Assembly (NCBI GenBank): GCA_036399175.1
Contig: DASWNP010000044.1
Location: 1 to 19,485, forward strand
Source: DASWNP01 sp036399175
GTDB taxonomy: Bacteria; Acidobacteriota; Blastocatellia; Pyrinomonadales; Pyrinomonadaceae
Direction of reading: 5' to 3'
Length of the DNA: 19,485 nt
Part shown: positions 8,201 to 17,700 of the stretch, in pieces
How the letters are laid out: every line of letters begins with the position of its first letter
Numbering within the stretch: the stretch's first letter is position 1
The notes under the pieces: generated by a model
The model's input: only the letters and a program-made list of their open reading frames with translations
Told to the model about the DNA's origin: nothing
Databases searched by the model: none
Position numbers and translations under genes: made by a program

Positions 8201-11200
8201 GGTCGAAGAGGTGCTCGCATCCATCTGGTCTGAAGTGCTCGACATCGAGCGCGTCGGCGTCAACGATAATTTCTTCGACCTCGGCGGCGATTCGATTCGC
8301 AGCGTCCGCGTCGTCGCGCTCGGCAAAGAGCGCGGGCTTAACCTGACTGTCCAGCAGTTGTTCCGCAGTCAGACTATCGCCCAACTGGCGCGCGAGCTGA
8401 GCGTCGCGGAAGACGGGGAGGGCGCAGTTGTCAAGACCGAGCCCTTCAGCCTGATTTCCGAGGCCGACCGCGCGAAGATGCCGCCCGAAGTGGAGGACGC
8501 CTACCCGCTTGCGATGATTCAGGAGGCGATGCTCTATCACATGGAGCTGACGCCCGATTCGCCCGCTTATCTCAACGTCAATAGCTGGCACTTGAGAGCG
8601 CCCTACGACGAAGAGGCGTTGCGCGCAGCCGTCAGGCACGTCGTCGAGCGCCACGCCGTGCTGCGCACGGGCTTCGAGATGACGGCCTACAGCCAGCCGC
8701 TCCAGCTCGTCTATCGAGAAGCCGAGCTGCCCTTCGAGATTTACGACATCCGGCATCTCTCCTTCGAGGAACAGACCCGTGCGCTCTACGAGTTCCACGA
8801 GTTCGAGCGCAAGCACATGTTCGATGTCCGGTATCCGTCGTTGATGCGCTTCTTCGTGCATCGCCGCACGGAGGAATCGTTCCAGTTCTCTTTCACGGAG
8901 AATCACGCCATCATCGACGGCTGGAGCACGACATCAACGCTCGCGGAGATGTTCGATTACTACCTCGCGCTCGTCAGCCACGAGCCGCCGCCCGTCGAGC
9001 CGCCCATCAGCCTCGCCTACCGCGACTTCGTCGCCCTTGAGCTTCAGTCGCTCGCCTCCGAAGAGACGCGCGGCTACTGGGAGCGCGCCTTGACGGACGC
9101 CCCGCCCGCACGGCTTCCGCGCTGGACTTACTCGACGCCGAGCGAAACCGGCCAGCGAGTCGCCAAGCTCGACTTGACCATCACGCCCGAGCTGCTCGAA
9201 GGTCTGCGGCGCGCATCGCGCCAGCTCGCCGTGCCCTTAAAGACCGTGCTCTTCGCCGCCCACATCAAGGTGATGAGCATCGTGAGCGGTTTGTCTGACT
9301 TCACGACCGGCGTCACGACCAACGGTCGCCCCGAAGAGATAGACGGGACGCGCGTTCGCGGCAACTTCCTCAACACCGTTCCTTTCCGTTTCAGGATGCG
9401 CCCGGGCACGTGGGCGGAAACCATCAGGTCTGTCTTCGAGGCCGAATGGGAGATGCTGCCGCACCGTCGTTATCCGCTCGGCGCGATGCAGCGCAACTGG
9501 GGAATGAGCCAGCCGCTCGTCGAAACCGCCTTCGCTTATCTACACTTCCATTCGGTCGAGGGCGTGCTCAAGCCGGGCAAGATTGAGATGCTCGACGACA
9601 ATCTCATCGACCTCTCGGAGACCAACTTCAGCCTCCAGACTCTCTTCATCGTCAGCCCCGTTTTGCCCGACAGGCTCGCATGGCTGCAACTGCAATTCGA
9701 TTCGACCGAAACCTCCGCCGAAGAGCGCGAAGCCATCCTCGGCTACTACGAGAGAGTGCTTCAGGCCATCGCCACCGATACGACTGCGCGCCACGAGTTG
9801 CAGAATTTCCTCTCGTCTGAAGAGCACGAACAGCTTCTCTTCGAGTGGAACGACACGGAGGCCGAGCGACCCGTCGGCGTCGCCTTCCAGGAAGCGTTCG
9901 AGTCGCAGGTCGAGCGCACGCCCGATGCGGTGGCCGTCGCTTTCAGGGGTGAATCGCTGAGCTACCAGCAGTTGAACGAGCGCGCAAACCAGCTCGCACA
10001 CTATCTCGGCAAGCAGGGCGTCGGGCCTGAGACGCTCGTCGCCGTCTGCATGCAGCGTTCGGCGGAGTTGCTCGTCGGGCTGCTCGGCGTGCTCAAGGCG
10101 GGCGCGGCCTACGTGCCCTTAGACCCGTCGAACCCGCAGGAGCGAATCTCTTACATCCTTGAGGATTCCGGCGTTCAGACGCTGCTCACTCAGCAGCACC
10201 TCGTCGAGAGCCTGCCTCCGCACGGCGCAAACGTCCTCTGTCTCGATAGAGACTGGGAGGCCATCTCTCAGGAAGAGCGCGCGAACCCGCCGCGACGTGC
10301 AGCGGCTGAAAACCTCGCTTACGTTATCTACACTTCGGGCTCGACGGGCAGACCCAAAGGCACGCTCATCACGCATCGAGGGCTCTCGAACTATCTTTCG
10401 TGGTGCATCGAGAAATACCCGGTCGAAGCGGGAGCGGGTGCGCCCGTCCATTCTTCCATCTCCTTCGATTTGACGGTGACGGGGCTCTTCGCGCCCCTGC
10501 TGGTCGGTCGTCGCGTCGAGATGCTGCCCGAAGATGTCGGCATCGAGACGATTCACGAAGCTCTGACGAAGAGCGGCGATTTCAGTCTCATCAAAATCAC
10601 GCCGGCGCAGCTTGAGCTGCTCAGTCGCCGCCTGAATCCGGCGGAGGCCGCCGGTCGGACGCGCGCCTTCATCATCGGCGGCGAGAATCTGCTCGGCGAG
10701 ACGCTGCGCTTCTGGCAGGAGAATGCGCCCGACACTCTTTTGATTAACGAATACGGCCCGACCGAGACGGTCGTCGGCTGCTCCATCTATCAAGCGCCCG
10801 GCGGCGAAAAGCTCACGGGCTCCGTGCCCATCGGGCGTCCCATCTCGAACGTGCAGCTTTATGCGCTGAACGAATACTTGCAGCCCGTGCCCATCGGCGT
10901 CGCGGGCGAGCTTTTCATCGGCGGCGAAGGCGTCGCGCGCGGCTACCTGAACCGCCCCGAGCTGACGGCCGAGAAGTTCATCCCAGACCATCTTGGCGGC
11001 GAGCCGGGCAGGCGTCTCTATCGCACGGGCGACCTCGCGCGCTATCTGCCCGACGGCAATCTCGAATTCCTCGGCAGGCTCGACCATCAGGTCAAGATTC
11101 GCGGCTACAGGGTTGAGACAGGCGAGATAGAAGCCGTGCTCGAACAGCACGCGGGCGTCGGCGAAGCCTTCGTCATGGCCTTCGAGCCTGAGCCGGGCGA

Positions 11201-11750
11201 GAAGCGTCTGGCCGCTTATCTGGTCGCCGCCAACGGCACAAGCCCGGAGGTCGCAGAGCTTCGTGACTACCTCGCCGAGAAGCTGCCCGACTACATGATT
11301 CCGTCGGCCTTCGTCACGCTCGACGCTCTGCCTCTGACGCCGGGCGGCAAAATCGACCGTCGCGCGCTGCCGACTCCCGCCGTGTCGCGCGAGGCTGCGG
11401 GCAGAGATTTCGTCGCGCCGCAGACCGAGTCCGAACAAATCATCGCGCAAATCTGGCAGGAAGTTCTGGAGCTGGAACAGGTCGGCATTCACGACAACTT
11501 CTTCGACCTCGGCGGCGATTCCTTCCGCGTCTACGAAGTTCACATGAAGCTGCGCGAACGCCTCAGCGCCAACCTCTCCATCCTCGACCTCTTCAAGTAT
11601 CCGACCATCGAAGCGCTTTCGGGACACCTGAGCCGCGAGACGCAGGAGGAAGCCTCTTTCGAGCAGACGCAGGACAGAGCGCAGAAGCGCAGGGAAGCGG
11701 CCAACCGCCGCAGGGGATTAGCTAAAGGGAAGCCAAACAGTCATGGATGA
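5265..11750 (+). CDS. Two-module NRPS: C(degenerate)-A(Asn)-PCP-C-A(Asn)-PCP
   Basis: A complete 2161-residue NRPS. Residues 1-440 form a C-superfamily domain in which HHxxxDG is replaced by PAHCADR (142-148): both histidines and the glycine are lost, so it is unlikely to condense. A domain 1 (about 460-965) has TSGSTG at 614, FDLT at 658, K953 and code DLTKVGEVGK. PCP1 carries S1010. The second C domain (about 1075-1510) has NHAIIDG at 1213-1219, keeping the second (catalytic) His and the DG. A domain 2 (about 1535-2040) has TSGSTG at 1690, FDLT at 1734, K2029 and code DLTKIGEVGK. PCP2 carries S2086. Both codes, extracted by eye against GrsA numbering, match the asparagine type; Glu at position 322 argues against Asp. 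The last ~40 residues are rich in Arg, Lys, Gln and Glu and probably form a docking helix for the following PKS. The gene has its own ribosome binding site and overlaps the next gene by 8 nt. Confidence 0.97.
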   Translation: MQTQIEGYRLSPQQRRLWQLKQSGAGSAYSSQSAIVIEGPLVETDFKEAVYAIVDRHEILRTRLVETPGLRWPVQVVAGEQALSWNRLDLHNLSEQEQEARLAALYREEWKRACGDDAQEAQPRFLLVALSEERRVLLMTLPAHCADRRSLENIVREMAESYGACREDVKLSDEPVQYVQFSEWQNELLKGEDAEAGAEFWRRMEVESVQALSLPFEKRPETAAPCTTETIGLTLDAKTLSGINSASSRYEVTAETFLLACWQALLWRLTGQSEINIGRLLAGRNFEELYGALGLFAKYLPARVSIDDGARFSALLRQVGEASSEVEEWEDYFSFEQAQTPEGTCPQGFSAISFEYAKAPRRYTAQGVTFYARRQDVSFEQHKLSLVCLDAQDSLAVQFTYDSRLYTRAVVERLAGQYARLVESAVANPELTVARLEFLTADEKEQLLYAYNRTAAEYPRELCVHQLFEQQAEATPDTVALIFGDEQLTYAELNRRANQLARYLRRQGVGADVAVGLMLERSLEMVVGMLGVLKAGGYYVPLDPQYPQERVAFMLEDSRAGVLLTQEKHVETLPESAAKVISIDTGWQEIEREDGEQNVETVTTPDNLAYVIYTSGSTGKPKGVMVAHRGVVNYLSWAVRAYGVAEGSGAPVHSPAGFDLTVTSLYTPLLTGRSVTLIAEEEGVEGLSKTLRAGHNFSLVKITPAHLEVLREWLPEEELAERARTLVIGGEALFSENISYWRTHAPETRIVNEYGPTETVVGCCVYEVTKETRLAAGAVPIGRAIANTQLYLLDQHWQPVATGSIGELYIGGDGLARGYMNRPDMSAERFIPNPFSSSAGARLYRTGDLARYLPDGNLEFLGRNDAQVKVRGYRIELGEIEAGLTRHPEVREAVVLAREDVLGETRLVAYVVAERQDLQGHELRAYLKEHLPDYMIPSVFMMLDALPLTPNGKVDRRALPAPGSARPSMELAYVAPASMVEEVLASIWSEVLDIERVGVNDNFFDLGGDSIRSVRVVALGKERGLNLTVQQLFRSQTIAQLARELSVAEDGEGAVVKTEPFSLISEADRAKMPPEVEDAYPLAMIQEAMLYHMELTPDSPAYLNVNSWHLRAPYDEEALRAAVRHVVERHAVLRTGFEMTAYSQPLQLVYREAELPFEIYDIRHLSFEEQTRALYEFHEFERKHMFDVRYPSLMRFFVHRRTEESFQFSFTENHAIIDGWSTTSTLAEMFDYYLALVSHEPPPVEPPISLAYRDFVALELQSLASEETRGYWERALTDAPPARLPRWTYSTPSETGQRVAKLDLTITPELLEGLRRASRQLAVPLKTVLFAAHIKVMSIVSGLSDFTTGVTTNGRPEEIDGTRVRGNFLNTVPFRFRMRPGTWAETIRSVFEAEWEMLPHRRYPLGAMQRNWGMSQPLVETAFAYLHFHSVEGVLKPGKIEMLDDNLIDLSETNFSLQTLFIVSPVLPDRLAWLQLQFDSTETSAEEREAILGYYERVLQAIATDTTARHELQNFLSSEEHEQLLFEWNDTEAERPVGVAFQEAFESQVERTPDAVAVAFRGESLSYQQLNERANQLAHYLGKQGVGPETLVAVCMQRSAELLVGLLGVLKAGAAYVPLDPSNPQERISYILEDSGVQTLLTQQHLVESLPPHGANVLCLDRDWEAISQEERANPPRRAAAENLAYVIYTSGSTGRPKGTLITHRGLSNYLSWCIEKYPVEAGAGAPVHSSISFDLTVTGLFAPLLVGRRVEMLPEDVGIETIHEALTKSGDFSLIKITPAQLELLSRRLNPAEAAGRTRAFIIGGENLLGETLRFWQENAPDTLLINEYGPTETVVGCSIYQAPGGEKLTGSVPIGRPISNVQLYALNEYLQPVPIGVAGELFIGGEGVARGYLNRPELTAEKFIPDHLGGEPGRRLYRTGDLARYLPDGNLEFLGRLDHQVKIRGYRVETGEIEAVLEQHAGVGEAFVMAFEPEPGEKRLAAYLVAANGTSPEVAELRDYLAEKLPDYMIPSAFVTLDALPLTPGGKIDRRALPTPAVSREAAGRDFVAPQTESEQIIAQIWQEVLELEQVGIHDNFFDLGGDSFRVYEVHMKLRERLSANLSILDLFKYPTIEALSGHLSRETQEEASFEQTQDRAQKRREAANRRRGLAKGKPNSHG

Positions 11751-14700
11751 GAAGAACACAGAAGTGACGGGCATCGCCGTCGTCGGCATGGCGGGCAGAT
11801 TTCCGAAGGCCGCCAGCGTCGAAGAGCTTTGGGCACTGCTGCGCGACGGCGTCGAGGCCGTCTCCTACTTCACCGACGAAGAGTTGATTGAAGCGGGCGT
11901 CAACCCGGCGCAGTTGCGCGAGCCCAACTACGTCAAGGCGAAGGGCGTGCTGGAGGGCGTCGAGCTGTTCGACGCCGCTTTCTTCGGCTTCAGCCCGCGC
12001 GAGGCCGAGATAATGGATCCGCAGCAGCGCGTCTTTCTCGAATGCGCTTGGGAGGCTCTTGAGTCAGCCGGCTACGGCGCGGAGCGCTGGCGCACCTCTT
12101 CGGTCGGCCTCTTCGGCGGCGTCAGCCTGAACTCCTACCTCTTCAACCTCTTCTCCAATCCCGGTCTCATCGAATCAATCGGCTTCTTTCACACCATGCT
12201 CGTCAACGACCGCGACTACCTGACGACGCGCGTCTCCTACGAGCTGAACCTGAAGGGGCCGAGCCTCAACGTCCAGACCGGCTGCTCGACTTCGCTCGTC
12301 GCCGTGCATCTCGCCTGCCAGAGTCTGCTCGATTATCACTGCGACATGGCTTTGGCGGGCGGCGTCTCCATCACCGTTCCGAAGAAGGCCGGTTATCTAT
12401 ATCAACCCGGCGGCGTCGCTTCGCCCGACGGCCACTGCCGCGCTTTCGATGCGAGCGCGCAGGGGACGGTCAACGGAAACGGCGTCGGCGTCGTCGTCCT
12501 CAAGCGCGTCGAAGATGCCGTCGAGGATGGAGACAACATCCTCGCCGTCATACGCGGCTCGGCCATTAACAACGACGGCTCGAACAAGATAGGTTTTACC
12601 GCGCCGAGCGTCGAAGGGCAGGCGCAGGTTATCGCCGAAGCCCACGCCGTCGCCGAAGTTCCGGCTGACACTATCAGCTACGTCGAGACGCACGGCACGG
12701 GCACAGTCCTCGGCGACCCAATCGAGATAGCCGCGCTCACGAAGGCTTTCCGCTCCACCACCGACAGGAAAAACTTCTGCGCCATCACTTCGACCAAAAC
12801 CAATCTCGGCCACCTCGACGCGGCGGCGGGCATCACCGGCCTCATTAAGACCGTCCTCGCCCTCCGCAATCGACAGCTTCCGCCAAGCCTCAACTTCGAG
12901 CGTCCCAACCCGAACATCGACTTCGCCAGCTCTCCCTTCTTCGTCAACACAGAGCTTCGTGACTGGAACACGAACGGCACTCCGCGCCGCGCAGGGGTCA
13001 GCTCCTTCGGCATCGGCGGAACGAACGCTCACATCATCCTCGAAGAAGCTCCGGCTTCGGATGAGTCCGGCGACGCATCGAGACCGTTTCAACTGCTGAC
13101 GCTCTCTGCCAAAACGAGCGCAGCCCTCGGCGACGCGGCTTCCAACTTGGCCGCGCATCTCAGGGCGCACGCGGAAATCAAGCTCGCCGACGCGGCCTAC
13201 ACGTTGCAGGTCGGAAGAAGCGAGTTCGCATATCGCGCGGCCTTCGTCTGCGGCGACGCCGACGAAGCGGTGCGAATGCTGGAAGTCTTCGATGCTGCTC
13301 AGGCCGCACGGATGGAGCGCAACAAGCGCCGCGTGTTGATGATGTTTCCGGGGCAGGGCGCGCAGTATGTCGGCATGGGCGCGCAGCTTTACGAGACTGA
13401 AGAAGTTTTCCGACAGCACATCGACCGTTGCGCCGAGCTGCTCGTGCCGCACCTGAAGACTGACGTGCGCCGCCTGATTTTTGCCGGAGGCGAAGCGAAC
13501 GAAGAGACCTCCAGGCAGTTGTCGCAGACGGCGATAACGCAGCCCGCGCTCTTCTGTATCGAGTACGCGCTGGCGCAGCTCTGGATGTCGTGGGGCGTGC
13601 GCCCTTCGACGATGATTGGTCATAGCATCGGCGAATACGTGGCGGCGTGTCTGGCAGGCGTGATGTCGCTCGAAGAGGCGCTGATGCTGGTGGCGACGCG
13701 CGGACGGCTGATGCAGGGGCTCGCGCCGGGCTCGATGCTGGCCGTACCGCTCGCGGAAGCGGAGGTCGTCTCGCTGATAGAGAAGAAGCGCGGCGCGACG
13801 CTTTCGCTGGCCGCCGTCAACGCGCCCGCCTTGTGCGTCGTCTCGGGCGAAGCGGCGGAGGTTGACGAAGTAGAACGTGAACTGGAAGAGCGCGGCGTCG
13901 CCTGTCGGCGTCTGCACACGTCGCATGCTTTCCACTCGCGGATGATGGAGCCGATTCTCGAAGAGTTCAGGGCGACGGTCAGTCGCGTTCGCCTGCGTGC
14001 GCCGCAGTTGCCGTTCATCTCGAACCTGAGCGGGCGCTTGATAACGGAGGCCGAGGCGACCGACCCGCGCTACTGGGTGCGACACTTGAGAGAAGCCGTG
14101 CGATTCGCCGACGGCGCGCGCGAGCTTTTGAGCGACCCTGAAGCCGTGCTCCTTGAAGTAGGCCCCGGACAAACTCTGAGCGCGCTTCTCAAGCAGCAGG
14201 GCGCGGAAGCGCCGCGCTTCCTCTTCAACTCGATGCGCCACCCGCACGAACGCCAGCACGATACGGCCTTTCTCTTGCAGAAGCTCGGACAACTCTGGCT
14301 GGCCGGAGTCGAAATCGAGTGGCCTGTGCTCTACGCGGGCGAGCGTCGCCGCCGCGTCGCTCTTCCGACCTATCCATTCCAGCGCGAGCGTTTCTGGATT
14401 GAAGCGCAGCATCACACGGAGGCCGCAAGCGGCGCACGCCAGCACCGACTCGGCAAGCGCGCCGACATCGCCGAATGGTTCTACGCGCCCGCCTGGAAAC
14501 AATCGGTGGCCGAGTCGGCTCTGAAAGCGGCGTCGAAGCACGAAGCGGACACGCCGAGAGACTGTCTGCTCTTCGCGGACGAATCGGGCGTCGGCGAGCA
14601 ACTCTCGAAGCGACTCGCGGCGCATGGGCGGCGCGTGACAAAGGTGCGCGCCGGAGAGCAGTTCAAACAAATCGGCGACGACGAATTTACGCTCGCGCCC

Positions 14701-17700
14701 GGACGCCGCGAGGATTACGACTCTCTGCTCGCCGCCCTCGCCGCGAGCGGCAAACGGACGGATACGATTGTTCACCTCTGGAACGTCACGCCCGAAATGG
14801 ATTCGCCCGCGAGCGAAGAGCTTTTCAGGCAGTTACAGGAGCGAGGCTTCTACAGCCTGCTGTTTCTCGCGCAGGCGCTCGGAGCGGAGTTTCTCTCTCA
14901 ATCCGAGCAGGAGCAGAGCGACGTTCGCCTCTGCGTCGTGACGAGCAATCTGCAAGCCGTCACGGGAGAGGAAAGGCTCTGCCCTGAGAAGGCGACGACG
15001 CTCGGGCCTTGCAGGGTTATCGGGCACGAGTACCCGCAGATTAAATGCCGAAGCGTGGACATCTCTCTGCCTTCGTCGGGCTTGAAGGATGGAGCGCGCG
15101 TCGTCGAGCAGTTGGCGGACGAATTGATGTCCGACTCTGACGACGAGCTGGTCGCTTATCGAGGGCGGCATCGCTGGGTGCAGACCTTCGAGGAAGTGCG
15201 CATCGAGAGCGACGGAGATTTTTCGCCGGAGAATCCGGTCGGCGTCGCATTGCAGAACGCAGGGCCGCTCGACCCTCGACCAGACGGCGAAGAGACGCAG
15301 GCGAGGTTCGCGCCGCGTCTGCGCCGTCGCGGCGTCTATCTTCTGACCGGCGGTACCGGCGGCATCGGCTTCGAGCTTGCCGATTATCTCGGTCGGGCTG
15401 TCGAGGCGCGTTTGATACTCGTCGGGCGCTCGGCGTTCCCTGAGCGAGAGCGTTGGGCGAGCTGGATTGAAGAGCACGGCGAGGATGATGCGGTCAGCCG
15501 AAAGATACGCCGCATCCAGTCTCTCGAAGAGGCGGGCGCTGAAGTGCTCGTCGCGCAGGCCAACGTCGCCGACGAGTCGGAGATGAGAGCGGTCGTCGAA
15601 AAAACGCGCGCACGCTTCGGCAAAATCGACGGCGTGATTCACGCGGCAGGCGTCCCCGGAGGCGGCGTGATGCAGTTGCAGACGCCGGAGAGCATCGCCT
15701 CCGTCTTCGAGCCGAAGGTCAACGGAACGCGCGTGCTGGCGTCGGTGCTAGCCGGTGAGTCGCCGGATTTCGTGGCGCTCTTCTCGTCGCATCGCTCGAT
15801 TCTGGGCGGACTCGGGCGCGTCGATTACTGCGCCGCCAACGCCTACCTCGACGCCTTCGCTCGCGCCGCCGGAGAAACGAACCGCGACAGGCTGGTCTGT
15901 TCGATTATCTGGGACGGCTGGCTGGAAGTCGGGATGGCGGTGGATGCCGCGCGGCGTCTCAACCTGAAGCCGGAAGAGGCCATCGAATCGGGCATGCTGA
16001 CGGGCGAAGGCATCGAAGCCTTCAGGCGCGTGCTCGGAGGCGCGCTGCCCGAAGTCGTCGTCTCTACGCAGGACTTCTTCGCCGTCGTCGAAGAGAGCCG
16101 GAATCAGACTGCATCGGGCGCGCTCCGGAAGCTCGAAGATGCTCGACAGTCGCAGCCGAAGCACGCGCGCCCGAACGTGCAGACGCCCTACGTCGCTCCG
16201 CGCAACGACGCCGAGCGCGCCATCGCCGAAATCTGGCAGCAGCTTCTCGGCATCGAAGAGGTCGGCATCGAAGACAACTTCTTCGAGCTTGGCGGCGACT
16301 CCGTGCTCAGCATTCAGATTATCGCCCGCGCCAACAAGGCCGGTCTCAAGCTCACCCCGCAGCAGATTTTTCATCATCAGACGATTGCCGAGCTGGCCGC
16401 CGTCGCCACCACCGCGCAGGTCGTCACGGACGAACAGGAAATCGTCACCGGCGCTGTGCCCCTGACTCCGATTCAGCGTTGGTACTTCGAGCAGCGCCAG
16501 CCCGACCCGCATCACTTCAACCAGTCGCTTCTCTTGGAAGCCAGACAGCCGCTCGACACCTCGCTCTTGATGCGCGCCGTCGGGCATCTGCTCGAACATC
16601 ACGACGCGCTTCGCATGCGCTTCGTCGAGGAAGATTCGGGATGGCAGCAGACGAACGCCGCGCCCGGCGACGCCGTGCCCTTCGAGCACGTAGACCTTTC
16701 CGCTCTCGCCGAAAGCGAGCAAAAGTCGGCGCTCGAAGAGGCGGCGGCGAAGGCGCAAACGAGCCTCAATCTATCCGAAGGGCCGCTCATGCGAGTCGTG
16801 CTCTTCGACCTCGGCGAGGGCAGAACGCAGCGCCTTCTGCTGCTCGTTCATCATCTCGTCATGGACGCCATCTCGTGGCGCATCCTTCTGGAAGATTTGG
16901 GAAGCGCCTACGAACAACTGGGCAAAGGCGAGAGCGTCTCGCTCGGAGCGAAGACCACTTCTTACAAGAGCTGGGCGGAGCGGCTGGAGCAGCAGGCGCA
17001 GGCCGACGGCGTGCGGCGCGACCTCGCCTACTGGCTGGCCGACGAGCGCAAGGGAGTCGCGCCGTTGCCGCTCGATTTCGAGGTCGATAGACAGGCCAAC
17101 ACGGAAGAGTCCGCGCGCACCCTGCAAGTCGTCTTCGACGCGGACGAAACGCGCGACCTGCTCCAGCACGTCCCGCAGGCTTATCACACGCAGATAAACG
17201 ATGTGCTGCTCGCGGCGCTGGCGCTCGCCGTCAAGCGTTGGAGCGGTCAAAGCTCCGTGCTCATCGACCTCGAAGGACACGGGCGCGACGGTCTGCTCGA
17301 CGATGCGGACGTGACGCGCACCGTCGGCTGGTTCACGACCATCTATCCCGTGCTGCTCAAAGCCGACGGCGGCGAAGACCTCGCGCGAACGCTCGTCGGC
17401 GTCAAAGAACAACTGCGCACGCAGCCCACGCCGAGCGTCAACTACGGGCTGCTGCGCTACATGCACGCCGACCGTCAGGTCGGCGAACAGCTCGCGGCGA
17501 TGCCGCAGGCCGGAATGAGTTTTCTCTATCTCGGGCAGGTAGACCAGGGCTTGCCGGAATCGACGCCCTTCGTCGGCGCGAGCGAATCAGCCGGAGCGAC
17601 CATCAGCCCGCGAGCCATCCGCAGCCACCCGCTAACGGTCAACGGCCTCGTCGCAGGAGGCCGCCTTCAGCTCGATTGGACTTACAGCGAGAACCTGCAC

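Noticed and set aside
7236..11000. Asp rather than Asn specificity of the two A domains
   Set aside because: Asp-type codes usually have His at position 322 and Ile at 330; both domains have Glu and Val, as in Asn codes.
12397..14775. A 792-codon open frame on the minus strand
   Set aside because: It lies wholly opposite the KS-AT-KR gene, whose motifs are intact; its translation is Arg-rich and without recognisable domains, as expected from antisense of GC-rich coding DNA. The same applies to minus-strand frames at 10119-11627, 5442-6674, 4163-5008 and 7776-8906.
14400..15300. Dehydratase domain between AT and KR
   Set aside because: No HxxxGxxxxP or related DH motif is seen; the region matches the usual KR structural half in position and length.
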